Part shown: positions 52,632 through 64,000 of the stretch, piece after piece
Numbering within the stretch: position 1 is the first letter of the stretch
Layout: each line of letters starts with the position of its first letter
Origin: Ischnura elegans
Taxonomy: Eukaryota; Arthropoda; Insecta; Odonata; Coenagrionidae
Direction: 5' to 3'
Length of the DNA stretch: 64,000 bases
Assembly: GCF_921293095.1 (NCBI RefSeq)
Contig: NC_060259.1
Coordinates: forward strand, 43,877,812-43,941,811
Notes under the pieces: generated by a model
Databases searched by the model: none
What the model was told of the DNA's origin: nothing
Seen by the model: the letters and a program-made list of their open reading frames with translations, nothing else
Made by a program: the position numbers and the translations under genes

Positions 52632-54125
52632 TTAATTGCGTTGAGAAATTTTCTCGGGATATGACAGGTTGAAATCATAACAGCCTTTTGCAATTTGATA
52701 GTGTGTATTTAGATGAAGGTTGAGCTTTTTGAAACTGTTTTGCATATGTTTTTGGATGAAACCGATAGTTGAGATGACAATTGGAGCTATAGAAACCTGT
52801 TCCATATTCCATATTATTTTTATTTCTATTGCCAGTTCTTGGTAATTATTTCTTTTTCCGGCTATTGCCTTTTCGATGTTATGCGACAGTGGTACAGTAA
52901 TATCAGCTATGTAACAAATGCTATATTTCTTGTCAATCAACATTATATCTGGTCTACTGATTTGTAAATGAAAAAATTTGCTGTTTTTACAATTTGTAGA
53001 AACAGTAAAGTTTTTCATTCACAAATCAGTAAGATGGATTTCTACAACGCGAAGGCCTCTACTATTCAGTGCATCATATCTGGTCTATTATTAAAAATAG
53101 TTTTATTTGTTTGGATCGGCAAATTGTAGTAAATTTTTAATGCGCTGTTTTCAAGCACTGTTTCGGGGTGGTATTCATAGTATCTTGATATCTATTAACT
53201 TGTGTTGGTAGGCCATTTTTTGGTGAATAATGTTTGCAACTTGATTATGTCTACTTAAATATCCTGTATTAGCTAACATCTTACAGCCAGATATAATGTG
53301 TTGGATTGTTTCTGGCACTTGAAAACATCTTCTACATTTTTCATCTGTTATGCTTTTATCACCCCGGATGTACTTTGCATAATTTTTAGTGCGGGCAACC
53401 TGGTCTTGTATTGCAAGCATGAACCCTTCGGTTTCTCCATAAAATTCACCCAATCACAACCATTTGTTTGATGAGATTTTATCAACATATGCTTGATTGA
53501 GGTCATTGATGTGTCGTCCATGTAATTCCTTCTGGGCCCATAGTTCTACCTTTCTATTTAATATGATTCTTGTGTTGGTTGTTCCATAGGTCGTGCCATT
53601 TTTTAGATTTAATGGTGTTAATTTATTGTCGGCATATACTATTGATTTGTGCAGCATCAAACCGTTTGATTTATTGTAAAAAAAATGTTTTAGTCCATGA
53701 ATTCGATTTTTTACGAACTGTTGTATATCAACTAACTCCCTACCTTCCATATAGCGGGGTAAGTTAGTCTCTCTATTGCAGCCTTTGGGTGATGTAAACT
53801 AAATTTTGTGAATGATGTACGTATTGATCTTTCTATGCCTGCTATTTCCGTTTTGGTCCAATTAATCACTCCAAATGTATACGTCAACACAGGCACCGCA
53901 AAAGTATTGATGGTTTTGATTGTATTTCGTGCATTTAATTCTGTTTTAAGAATGGACCTTTGTCCCTTATTGAATTCAGTCGTTAATTCCTTCTTGATCT
54001 GTTTATGTAGTATTGATTTTGCTTGCAGAAAACCAAGGTGTTTGTAGTTCTCATTTGCTTCCATAGATATTATTGACCCATCGTCCGTAATTTTGAAGTT
54101 GCCATGCTTGATTTTTCCTTTCCTT
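52632..54125 (-). pseudogene. LINE with restriction-like endonuclease (R4/Dong/NeSL-type), 3' half
   Basis: Four abutting frames on the minus strand. 53732-54064 has the post-RT block (ENYKHLGFLQAKSI...VPVLTYTFGVINWTKTEI). 53454-53750 has a linker. 53175-53453 holds CRRCFQVPETIQHIISGCKM, a CxxCx8Hx4C zinc knuckle. 52632-53018 has RPDIMLIDKKYSICYIADIT, a PD..D nuclease site. Such an enzyme nicks target DNA in place of an EEP domain and defines the early-branching LINE clades. The RT palm is missing (5' truncation near 54125). Frame breaks at about 53450 and between 53175 and 53018 disable it. Confidence 0.83.
52959..53031. repeat. Inverted repeat interrupting the nuclease frame
   Basis: ACTGATTTGTaAATGAAAAA on the left faces TTTTTCATTcACAAATCAGT on the right, around 33 bases. 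It lies at the end of the open nuclease frame, and the sequence beyond it (53032-53175) is not obviously collinear. Confidence 0.6.
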
Positions 54126-54464
54126 ATTATTAATAATTATTATTATCATTATTATATCTTTCATCTTCTTCTCGTGATCCCTTCCAGCAGAAACCACAAG
54201 GGTGTGTTGATTGGATGACATATTTTAAGGTAGGAATTTATGCCGGCCAATAGTTTGTAATAATAGAAGAAATAATAGAATAACGACATGGTACCAGTCG
54301 CCATTTTTCAAATCGTGTGTATCAGTCCCTCGGTGGCTGATTTGGCATACTGTAGAACTATGGAGTTTTTTTAAGCTCACTCTGCATGGTTATCAAACTT
54401 CATAAACGTTAAAGAGCTATTTTAATTATGAGGAATCGATTTCCTCACTTAATGATGCTATGAT

Positions 54465-54735
54465 ATAATAAGAGATTATAACGGCAGCGATAGAACTCAT
54501 AAATAGATTGCATGACTTGTGGTGTAGCCAACTAACCTATGTAAACGTTTATGTATGTTTCTTAATTTTATTATTATTTCTAACATCATTATAGTAGTAT
54601 AATTTGTTAGTATACGTGACGTTTTTTGGACGGTGTGGTGTGCATGTGGGAGTAGAATTGCATGCTGCATGTTGGTGATTGATCATCCCCTGCCAAACAC
54701 CCCAGAGGTGGCTCGCAGGGTATTATGTAGATGTA
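54465..54735 (+). mobile_element. CR1-B 3' copy
   Basis: ataagagattataacggcag (RDYNGS), 3' UTR, hairpin and gtattatgtagatgta. 5'-truncated to the last ORF2 codons. Confidence 0.88.
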
Positions 54736-55500
54736 TCCGTTTTTTTAATAAACACCAAATGGTTGGCATCAATTTCACACCTTACCTCATTTCTCTGACG
54801 TACCTTTCGGACAATCTATTTCCCAGTTTCAAAAACGTCCTTCGCATTCGTATTTGATTTGTGCTAACCTTGGTCGATCCGCCTTCCTCTTACGCTGGCC
54901 ACGAGTTGTTTGGCCCCAAATGCGACGCAGATGTTGTGCGTACGTCATTTTTCTCCAGTATTTCACCAACTTTATTCCTTTTAATTCTTTATCCCATCCC
55001 CGCTATATTCTACGGCTATTTTTCGAAATACATGTTTATATTATATGGCTTCATGTTGCTAATATCACTCACACAGCTCAATTTAACGTTGTTTATTGCG
55101 TGAATGCGCCGAAAACATTGTAGAGAATTCAATACCAAGTCTTTTGAGCATAATTAGTTTTTTCCCGAGTCAAAAGTTTCTTTTAGCACCTTAGAGTTGC
55201 AATGCCAATCAATTTTCTTACACCTTCTGTATTTTTTACTGGAAAAATAACCCATGACGTTTCATTTCGTTTTCTTAATTTTTGTTCCCCTCAACCTGTT
55301 TGACAAACATAAATGCTTTTTTTACAGGTCTCTGTCCCGTTCCGTCTCCCCAAAGTGTGTCATCAGTCCTCTCTTACGAAGCGCGGACGATAATGATTCA
55401 ATAAAAATATTCAGCCGCTTAAATTGCGGCAGTAAACGCGTTCCGATTGGCATAATCATACGCGTCCTGGAACTGACTTGAAAGCAGAAACCAGGTGGAG
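54736..55500. other. No gene recognised
   Basis: Several overlapping frames of 75-90 codons have no motif and are T-rich and hydrophobic by composition. Confidence 0.4.
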
Positions 55501-55915
55501 GCTCGCTAGTTGAGAGGGCATCGTCGCCATTTCTGATTCATTTTTGTGTGAGCGAGTGAATGAAAGATTCGTGTTGACCTTGCTGGCGTGCGCGAGATTT
55601 TAAAAGTAAAAAAAATGTATAGGCGAGGAGGAAGAAGTCGTGGGCTGACCCCAGCGCCTCCGGTTGGGTCAGAGCGGTGTGCGAGTGGGCGGGGGAGATG
55701 GGGACACGGTGGGCGGCCCAAGAGTGGGCAGGGAGGCCGCGTGGGAGGGGCGGCGTGGGCTGCAGCGTGCATTGGGCAAGCCTCTCTGGAGGCCTTCGAG
55801 TCATGTACCACCAGCCTCTCCGCCGAGCGCCGATGGGAAAGTCACCGTGTATCCCAATTCCCGGTCACACTCCTTCAAACCTCCCAAAAGTGATGAAACG
55901 ACTTAATTTTTTGAA
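55500..55915. other. GC-rich segment
   Basis: Markedly GC/CpG-rich in AT-rich context, with open frames on both strands that look compositional. Could be a promoter-type island or the body of a GC-rich SINE. No homology recognised. Confidence 0.35.
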
Positions 55916-55997
55916 AATACTCTGCGGGACCAGGGTGGAATACTTTCAAATGATAAAAAAAGATATCGTTCTGCTCAATTAAATTTATTTCTCTATT

Positions 55998-56168
55998 CTA
56001 CTAAAGATAGACTCTAGAACAGACAGATTCAAAACGTCTTTTTTCCCAGATCAATAAGAGACTACAACGGCAGCGATAGAACTCACAAATGGATTAGATG
56101 ACTTGTATTGTAGCCCGCTAACTGTTTTGAAACTATAGAGGTGGCTCGCAGGGTATTATGTAGATGTA
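55998..56168 (+). mobile_element. CR1-B 3' copy with UTR deletion
   Basis: The ORF2 end (agatagactctagaacagac) and tagcccgctaact are followed at 56135 directly by tagaggtggctcgcagggta: almost the whole 3' UTR is missing while the tail is kept. Confidence 0.82.
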
Positions 56169-57065
56169 AGTGTTTCTGCTACATACTTATAATATATAGC
56201 AACAATCACTTTGACAGTTTGTGTCACCGTTGAGTAGGAATGTGAAGATGTTGCTAGAAGATGAAGGTGACACAAGTGTGGAAGGCATATTGCTCTCTAT
56301 GAAAAGTGTGAAAAAGATTAATCGGAGAGGTTTACGGGATTTACACGGCGTGTGTCCATCTGCGTAGACGATAGTTTCGTCGGCATTGCAGTTGACGTCT
56401 ACAGGCTACTGTCTCTTCGTGGGTTAAGCCTCGTATAAATTGTTACAAATCCGTCTTTCCAGGGGGGTGGAGTAATAAAACAATTCATTCACGTTATGAA
56501 CGTGGTGGGTGCGCCCAAAGTGAAATACTAATTCAAGTTTCTTGTACTTTTAACCGCCTTAAATGAGGATGAAAACAGATATTTGTTTTGAATGTCTAAG
56601 AATATTACAAGTTGTGAGAAATCGTCTTGAGCGGTGAGCCAAAATGTTACAGGCCCAATTCCTAAATATTCCATATTTGTCCCTTTCGCAATGACCATAT
56701 GCATCGTCGGTATATTCCTCTGATTATTCTTTTTCAAACATATTGAATTTCCCGTCCTAGATGACATCAAGCTTTTAAGCTCACAGTCAGTACAAATTTA
56801 AATTCCCTAATGTGTCTTTAGAAAACTGAGAATATGTTCGATAAAAGAGTAAGCTCCTCCCTAGTAGCGAGGCTGCCCACATCAAAATCAGTAACCCTTG
56901 GTAACTTTTCACACAAATTAAATTACTTCGCCTTCGTAATGGCCCTAAGTGCCAAAACAATAGGACGGTAAAGTAATGAAATTTGTGCGGAATATTTCTG
57001 TTTATTTTAATTTCTATATGGATATAACCTAATTTCATAAAGTTAAGCTTGATACCTACACGTAT
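56169..57065. other. No gene recognised
   Basis: No coding or element signal supported. Confidence 0.4.
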
Positions 57066-57124
57066 GTACCCCTGCCAAACAGCTCTGTAGGTGCCTTGCA
57101 GAGTAATATGTAGATATAGATGTA
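57066..57124 (+). mobile_element. CR1 3' tail remnant
   Basis: tacccctgccaaacagctct then gtaggtgccttgcagagtaa and a tagatatagatgtatatg tail. Confidence 0.75.
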
Positions 57125-58519
57125 TATGAGATATTATTCATTGACTCCTACCAGCTTTTCTGTAGACAAGGATGTATCACGGAATCCACCTAATTAATGG
57201 TAGGTACTGGAAAACATTGGGAATCCACTTTAGGGCTTTTTATGTGTATTTACCGCATTTATCTACCCTATTGCATTTGTCCGTATAGTAGAACTATGAA
57301 TGCCACACATGTTATGAATACTATGTTTTAGTCGATTTAGTATTGCTCTGTTGCGACTTTAAAACCAGGAAATAACTAATTAGTGAGCTATCTTGGCGGT
57401 GAAGAGAGAGCAAACTTTATCCTTGACATAATGATTACCCCATGGAACTTAGATCGCACGTCCATTACTGTATAACCCCATACTCCCTGGCTACATTGGC
57501 GAGAACCACGAATATGATTATTAGCATATGCAAGCAAGGTGGATAAAAGCAGTTATTTTTGGTATTACACACATAGCATACACTTTAAATTACATACATG
57601 CACATAGCACATAGGCCATATTGATCTACGGCTATAACGTAGGTACTTAAAGTAATTAAACTTTCACGTTGCTTCAGAATAAATTTATGTTAAATTAGAG
57701 TTCACCCCACGATATACTATGGAGGCCACTGTTACCATTGTCCTTATACAAAATTATTCACTTCACATAATAGGTTGATATCTTTGATGCTTCACACAAC
57801 GCATATTTATTTCGTTAATTTTTGCATTACCAGTCTCTTACTATACACCAAATGGCGGGGATAAAATATATTGTACTCTTTTTTTGTGTGCATCTAATGG
57901 AAACAAAAATATCATTGAAATAAAATCAAATAAAACGTGAGCTTTCTTCTTAAGTGTATCGTCTGTTTACATCGACTTAATATTAAATATTAGATATGTT
58001 AAACTCGGAAAATACTACCAGCTCCAGCAGCGTACAAATAAATAGTTTCTGACTTTTGGTACCAGCGGGAATTTGTACTTTAGGGGGTCATACCTGCAGT
58101 AGCTTAAGGCAAAGAGTAACCTAGAGAAAGGAGGACAGCAAATCGGCCGAGATATAAGCCGTCTCTCTCGGCGGATGGGTCAAAGGTGACCTCATTTGAA
58201 CCTCTCATCTTATCCACCGTACGCGGCTCTCGCGATGTTTCTCATGAGTATCCGGAAGCAGGTTGAAAAAATTGAAACTTTTTTTCTGGCCAAATTCTTT
58301 TTTGTCCATGAAAAAAGACAACTCTACTCGAATACGACTAAAATAATCGTAGTTTAAGCGAGTACGTCTCATTTCTCAGCGTAAATAATTGTAATAAAAA
58401 GTAAATGGTCGTTTATCCTTTAGCATCCCTTAGTTGGGGGTTCAATACTTATATTTAATAATTTATGTATAATTATAACAAAACGGAAATGAACGTAAAG
58501 TCTATTTTTGAGTGAATTT
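57125..58519. other. No gene recognised
   Basis: AT-rich sequence without element ends. Near 58330-58370, actcgaatacgac and its approximate complement form a weak hairpin. Confidence 0.45.
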
Positions 58520-58828
58520 AATTGAGATCTTTAGTAGTACGAGGGAAGAATGGCATTTTAAATCTCTCTGTGTTGCAGACTATTTCTTTAATTTTCTTCT
58601 CGTGATCACGTGTACCATAGTACGACGGTAAACGATGTATATGTTTAACTTTGTCTGAGAAAATTTCTTCTCCAAATTTACCAATTAAATTTAGCCTTCA
58701 CTTCGATCTTAACTCCTGTAAAGATTCCCATCCTAATTAACGGAACATATTGGCAACGCTGCACTTTTTATCGTAAAAAGTCATCAGGAATCTAGCCGCC
58801 CTGCGCTGTACTCCATTAGTATATTGTT
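58520..58828 (-). mobile_element. CR1-A ORF2 fragment lacking a 3' end
   Basis: Covers cttttagtagtacgagg-aag (SFFPRTIK) through ccgccctgcgctgtact (VQRRAAR). Neither 3' UTR nor tail is present, unlike nearly all other copies, so the 3' side was lost. Confidence 0.8.
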
Positions 58829-59158
58829 GCAATTGTTATCATCCAATTTATCTATGGTTCAATCTACTTATCAATTCACATAATTCAGGATTTTTAGTAG
58901 TATTTATTTTTTTATTTTTCTAGTATGTTTTATTCATTTGTTGTTCATGCAAATGTTTCATAAGTATATCGATCACCGTCTGAAAGACTCATAAGTCTAC
59001 GACAAATAAATGCGTATTATTTACTCCAATTTTTTTCAGTCAATTACATTATGAAACTCTTTCCTTTTTTTCGAAATATATTTTGTTGGTAACTAATTGC
59101 GGGAATGAAAATGATGCAACCGTTGAACGCCATTTAAAATGAGCCCCGCCAGTGCGTA
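58829..59158. other. No gene recognised
   Basis: AT-rich, no supported feature. Confidence 0.4.
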
Positions 59159-59295
59159 TGAGTGTGGGGGGTGGCCGGGGGTTCGGGGGGGTTGGGAAAG
59201 GGGGGCGGAGGCGGAAAGTGCGGGGGGGTGCGGCGGCGCGTAGGCGACGGAATGGATGGTGTAGGACGAAGGGATCAAGGAAGAGTAGTTTATAG
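59159..59295 (+). other. G-rich tract upstream of the how exon
   Basis: Runs such as gggggttcgggggggttgg and ggggggcggaggcgg in AT-rich surroundings, about 1 kb upstream of the how start codon. G-quadruplex potential. A promoter role is possible but unproven. Confidence 0.4.
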
Positions 59296-60266
59296 GGAGG
59301 AGGAGCGGAAATGCTGCAAGTTTAAAGCATATGAATGTTCGAGTAGCTGTGATTGGTTACATATTCGTAATTTCTCCCTAAGAATGGGAATTAAAATGTA
59401 TTTTGGGTGAAATAACCTTTGCGGATTTTTTTTCCAAGAAAAATACGAGCGATTTGCGCTCATAGGATAAAAACTCTCCGCGCTGCATCGATAGTGGTCG
59501 CACGGGATTAATTTATTTCGCAGCCTGGTCATATTTTGTGATTTACCACTATTAACGTCTTAGTTTCTTCTAATTCCGTCGTAATCTTACATTGAGTACA
59601 ATAAAAAGTTTAATTAATCGTAATTCAGCGGAAATTAATGTTAGTATTAGTATTATGTATTTGTATTTTTAAATTGATTTGGGGATTGCCGTTAGAGTAA
59701 ATACATCCGCAATGTAGTAATATGAGCATGCATTCTGCTGCACCACCTTTGACGGTGTTTTATGTTAAGCTTGACAATACTACGGCTTTCGAGTTATATT
59801 TCCCATACGCAGAGGCAAACTTTCAAAATAAATTGGAAACAAATGACAGCCGATATTCGCCTAATTCTTGGTTTATATGCAATGTATTCTTCTTTTCACC
59901 TCACATACTGTAAGACCTAGTATCATGAATATTTTGGGATGTTTTTGACAAGTTGCGGCAACGCTGTAGATGTTTAAAAGCTCTGTTTACTCCTTTAGAG
60001 CCCTCACACACCGTATACGGTAGCGCCACAGCGTGATGCCCCCACCATGGCTTTCCCTCATCCCATCCGTCCAAGTGATTTCGAGTTCCGCCGCTCCTCA
60101 AGTGTGTCGCTGTTGCTCCTCTCCACTTGTTGTGCTCATGAAGACGTTTCCTGGGCAGTACTGTTGTATGTTTCGTGACGGCAGGTTCTGAAATTAGTGA
60201 CGCTAGCGCTCTAAAGTTGGGGGGTGCTGTGGGCCTCGAAAGACTTTACTAAGAAAATACAGCTGC
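59296..60266 (+). promoter_or_regulatory. Probable 5' flank and 5' UTR of how
   Basis: Precedes the how start codon. The last 300 bases are more GC-rich (gccgctcctcaagtgtgtcg, acggcaggttctg). No TATA box or initiator can be assigned, and an upstream intron acceptor (ctaagaaaatacag at about 60260) cannot be excluded. No other gene was seen. Confidence 0.35.
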
Positions 60267-60399
60267 ATGAAGATGTGTGAAAACGCCAACATCAACACGC
60301 AGAGTACAGCAGATTATTTAGCCCAGCTTTTAAAAGATAAGAAGCAACTTGTTGCGTTCCCGAATGTTTTCATCCACGTTGAAAGGCTCCTCGATGAAG
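60267..60399 (+). CDS. how: held out wings / quaking homologue, first coding exon (QUA1 domain)
   Basis: Encodes MKMCENANINTQ and then STADYLAQLLKDKKQLVAFP, NVFIHVERLLDE, the QUA1 dimerisation helices that open STAR-family RNA-binding proteins (How in insects, Quaking in vertebrates). In the full protein a KH domain and QUA2 follow and bind ACUAAY-type RNA to control splicing and stability in muscle and glia; those exons are not in this window. The exon ends at GATGAAG, with a GTAATG donor at 60400, splitting the next Glu codon after its first base (phase 1), consistent with the DEE step of the family. The open frame beyond the donor to 60629 is intron. ATG at 60267 is the only in-frame start close to the domain, with M3 an alternative. 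The N-terminus is short. Confidence 0.85.
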
Positions 60400-62022
60400 G
60401 TAATGTGAAGAAAACTTCATTTTTCATTGGATGTGGGATGTGTTGTATTCAAGGTTGTTTTGTGTTTCCACAACGGAAAATATTGTGGATGTGTGTTACC
60501 ATAGTATTTGGATTGTGTATCGCAGGAATGCCTCTCAGAGGTAATTGTGTGCCAAGAAGTAGTGACATTGGTGTTGGGCTTACAATTTGGTACAACTGCC
60601 TCGATCGGCTTTGCATGAGAATCTTTTAGCCGCCGTGATTCGATGTTATTTTTGTGGCCATACCGTTGGAATCTTGTCCAAATTAGCTCGGGAATGTTGG
60701 GGTCGTGCGTTTTAAGCGATTGTATCTGTGCTTTTTCTGTCGTTTCATTCATCTTGCAGTTCAATTATGTGAAACTTGAACACATTTATAGCTTATTTAA
60801 CAGCAGTATGTTCTCATCTTGGACCCATTCTTCCTTTTAAGTGAATATATCCACGATATTTTGTCAGTATTTCTTAAGAAGTGGGCTACATTATTTCTCA
60901 AGGTCCTTGGTTTTCGGTCCGCTGCATGCATTCGCTGCAAGTTTTGATTGCCCTCAAGACGTTGAATATTTGTCAGGCATAGTTTCTTTACATTTTAAGT
61001 GCCCCACAGCATCAATTGTTTCTACGCGTTTTGATTTTGACGAACGCTCTCGCGGACGTTGAACCTTAATATTCTCTGCGGTTTATTTCTTTCTCTGCTT
61101 TCTAAATCCGTTTGCATGGATTCCTTCGTATAAACATCCGTCTTTGTGGATCAGAATGGATAGGGAATTCCATGAAGAAGCGTTGCATGAATTCACATCT
61201 AGTGCCATGGTATCTGTGTAGAGATAGACTCGTTCTGATTTCTTTCCGTGCATTCCAAAGCTTTTTACGGCATAAGGATTTCCTCTGAAAGCCATCTACT
61301 TGCATTTCTCTCTACCCCTCAAACTTCTACTGGTTTTTCCCCCTCACTACCAGTCGTAGACTTTATCTCGTTCCCTCATCCCAGCCGTGTCCCTCGACTT
61401 ACCCACTCCATGACTCGTTCCCGCCCCTCTTTCTTGGGCTTCTCCCTCTCCTCACCTTTTTCCCATCCTAACGTCGCAAGACTATTGGAATGGCGTAACG
61501 TATTGCGCCCGGTTTGGGGAGAGCTTTGTACCCGAACGCAGCTGTCGCGAATTCAGGTTCTGCAGGGACAAGGTTGTGGGCGCTAAGTTTTGGGGATTTG
61601 CTCACTGATTTCTTTATCATTAGAGCCTTCATTTGCGTAGATTTCGTCCATTTATTCCTGGTACGTAGGCTGTAGTCTTTCATTTGGAATCCTTTTGGTC
61701 CTGCCACACCCCCCTCTCATCCCTTACCTGGTCATTGGCTTTCCTGAGACGCTACTTCCGGCCTTCGGTTGTAGGTCGCCGTTCAAAGCGCGAGCTTCCT
61801 TAGGGGAATGCACTTGCAATGTTTTTTGGTTTGTCAATCTTGTTTATGTAAAAGCGTGACCATTATTCGGATTTGATGATATTCATTTTGATGGAAAAGT
61901 TGATTTGTTGTAAATTGTGAACTGTTATCTTAAAAATCATAATTTATTTTTGTTAATTCCTTTCGGTATTCCTGAAATTTTGTAAGTTCTTTCGGGCTAA
62001 TGAGATACCGCCGATGATATTC

Positions 62023-62060
62023 AGGTGGTTCGCAGGGTCTCATGTAGAAGTAGATAATTT
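62023..62060 (+). mobile_element. CR1 3' tail remnant
   Basis: tcaggtggttcgcagggtct then catgtagaagtagataat: the last 40 bases of a CR1 end, decayed. Confidence 0.6.
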
Positions 62061-62551
62061 TCGGGAAGGTTCAATAGGTTTTTTTCGGATTAGATGTTGT
62101 TACACATGATATCCCCGTAGGGCAGATAATACTTCCAGTCTTAATTTTGTGGTGTAAGCACTGGCCGTATCTCGTTTTTCTATTTAGAGAGTTTTTTGTT
62201 ATAAATGAGTCCTTGATTAAAGTGCATTGTGATATGCGATTTTTATTAAAAGCACTGTCATTTTCTAGATCGTTCTTGGTAATACATTCTCTATCCCCTG
62301 TAGTTGATTAATAAACGTTCATGGATTGCAATTAGCTACAACTGCGTGCTTTATTTACCACTACGAAAATTTATACTTATGCTACCGGTATCGCTGCCGC
62401 TACCGCCCCTGTGATAAATTGTCAATTACCTACTTCGATTTTCGCGCAGGCAATAGAATTTCGACTATGGTTTACATTTTTCATGGAGTATTAAAATATT
62501 TATCTTGTTTAGATCATTCTTTTCAACCATTACAATGCTCTTATGTATGCT

Positions 62552-62656
62552 CAGGAGTCCAAATGCATGCTGCATGCTGGTGATTGATCACCCCCAGCCA
62601 AACACCCTAGTGGTGGCTCGCAGGGTATTATGTAGATTTAGATGTAGGTGTAAAGT
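62552..62656 (+). mobile_element. CR1-B 3' end in the how intron
   Basis: aggagtccaaatgcatgctg, ggtgattgatcacccccagc, ctagtggtggctcgcagggt and a tagatttagatgtaggtgta tail. About 105 bases, well preserved, sense to how. Confidence 0.85.
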
Positions 62657-64000
62657 CTTAAATGTCCTATGTTAACAGTTCGGTTTTTAGTCTACTTGTA
62701 TTTTTTATTTCTATAAAAAGAACAATTGCTACGGATGTATGAAACTACCATTTTGATTGTTTATAACCAATGATGCAAAAGTCTTTGTCCGTGGAAATTC
62801 GTATCAGTGGTTTTCGTTTTGACAATTTAATTCAGTCATTTTCACAAGATTCGTTAGACTGCAGTTTTTTCTTCAAGATTTTCTGTTGTTCACCAAACGA
62901 ACGCATTCATGGTGTATTTGGGCTAGAAAGCTTAAATTACTTTCGTTCTCCTCGTCAAGCTTATAGTTTCTTAGTTTGTTAGGTGTTGGGAGGACCTTCG
63001 TAGAATAATTTAGTTTTTATAACGAAAGACGACAAATTTGCCGCGCTTTTTGAATGGAATTAGTCATGAGGCAGGGCTCCAATACTGAAGATGAGTCATA
63101 TCTAAAAGCAGCCGCTTGGGGAGGTATCCGGGCGTCAAGCCTAGCGCGATTTGGAAGGCGTGCATGGGGGATAGATTTCCAACTTCTTAGCTTTCGTAGA
63201 TTCCGAAACGGAGCTTTCATGGGAATTAGGATGTTATGGCTTCGGGTAGTATATCATTGTGATTAATGTGAACTGTATTTTTATTATTTCATTTTTCAGG
63301 GGTTTATTTAACTAGTTATTTTCAGATTGTTTATGTGTGTGGCAGAGAGCTGAGATGTTCGTGGTTGTGGAATCACGTTCTTGGTATGACGTATGGTTAC
63401 GCCCCCTGTACATAATGAATAATTAGTGCTTTCGAATGTTAGGGTGAGTTTCTTTATGAAAATATCCTCCTTCTGTCTAGTCGCGTTATATTTTTTTCGT
63501 TTTGTTCGTAGTGAGGATTTGCGTTGATGCGGTGTATAGCGTTTACATCTAGTCTAAATTTTGGGATGACCATTTCTGTTGAGAAATACCCCTCATTTTT
63601 AATTTACTGCAGTAGCGTCAGATTCCGTAATCATGTTTCCGAAATCGTTCGCTATGGGCGACATTATATAATTGAGCAATAATTAGCAAAAGTAATGTCT
63701 AATATTAATAGCTTTCCTTACCTGCCCCGTTGAAAATGTTTTTCAGCCTATATTACCTCTGTATTTTTTGTTTTATACTTTGTTACTTACATTTGTTTAG
63801 CATGATTGGTGCCGTTGAAATGACCTGAATACTGAAAGTTTGGGTATTGTTCAGTTGATATCGTTGGGAGTTTTTTCAGCCATGGCTTAACAATTTCTCT
63901 AATTATCTCCGTCGCCTTACGATTGGACTGGTTTTTAAATCGCCGCGATAGTTCGTTCGATACCAAGTGGTTCTTGGATATGATGAATTTTTAAATTTAC

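Larger units (their letters stand above)
60400..64000 (+). other. how: Intron of how, continuing past the window
   Basis: Begins with the donor GTAATG. No sequence coding for the rest of QUA1 or the KH domain was recognised downstream, so the intron probably runs to the window end. It contains two CR1 tail remnants, a pyrimidine-rich stretch near 61300-61470, and unassigned short frames. It has far fewer repeats than the rest of the window. Confidence 0.6.

Noticed and set aside
55506..55982. Five overlapping frames of 80-100 codons on both strands
   Set aside because: They coincide with a GC-rich segment with few stops. No motif, and proline/arginine-rich composition follows from base content.
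60400..60629. Continuation of the how frame to a stop at 60629
   Set aside because: The frame loses family similarity exactly at a GTAATG donor and becomes Cys/hydrophobic-rich, so it is intron read-through.
62770..63266. Two 70-codon plus frames in the how intron
   Set aside because: No similarity to QUA1/KH sequence, no splice-site context supported, and length is unremarkable.
1..64000. CRISPR array suspected from many near-identical repeats
   Set aside because: The repeats are dispersed retrotransposon 3' ends on both strands at irregular spacing in a eukaryotic genome.

Overview
The window is eukaryotic, from an arthropod and most likely an insect. There are no bacterial-style operons. 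It is AT-rich and almost wholly occupied by transposable elements, apart from one exon of a conserved animal gene near the right end. I did not identify the species.

The dominant repeat is a CR1-group non-LTR retrotransposon (LINE) present in more than 40 pieces on both strands. All share a 3' module with two predicted RNA hairpins and a (TAGATG)n tail. Two subfamilies are distinguishable. Subfamily A has an apparently intact full-length copy on the minus strand (about 22760-27560) with ORF1 (SGNH-esterase type) and a 990-residue ORF2 (EEP endonuclease plus reverse transcriptase). Subfamily B has a nearly complete but broken plus copy (35315-38682), an older copy (16672-18440) and very similar recent truncated copies. 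The two long B copies carry the same extra A in an A7 run and the same TGA inside the RT domain.

Layout: 1-5.3 kb holds old LINE pieces, hAT-like MITEs and a tRNA-type SINE. 5.6-13.2 kb holds MITEs and CR1 3' ends. 13.3-16.0 kb holds a decayed Penelope-like element (GIY-YIG and RT remnants) broken up by CR1 and MITE insertions. 16.7-22.7 kb holds CR1 copies, one inside a fold-back repeat and one flanked by a 144-bp duplication. 22.8-27.6 kb is the intact CR1. 27.7-28.3 kb is GC-rich. 28.3-46.9 kb holds nested, chimeric and inverted CR1 copies. 46.9-52.3 kb is a second LINE whose RT is split by a CR1 copy and by a 3.9-kb Tc1-like transposon with 569-bp inverted termini. 52.6-54.1 kb is a LINE with a restriction-like endonuclease. 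54.5-58.8 kb holds sparse CR1 pieces. 60267-60399 is the first coding exon of a held-out-wings/quaking homologue, and its first intron appears to run to the window end.

The coding content is therefore mainly element-encoded. The one host gene (how) encodes a STAR-family RNA-binding protein. The rest records layered retrotransposition: elements inserted into elements, with several datable nestings. Homology calls come from reading translated motifs by eye; no database search was run.
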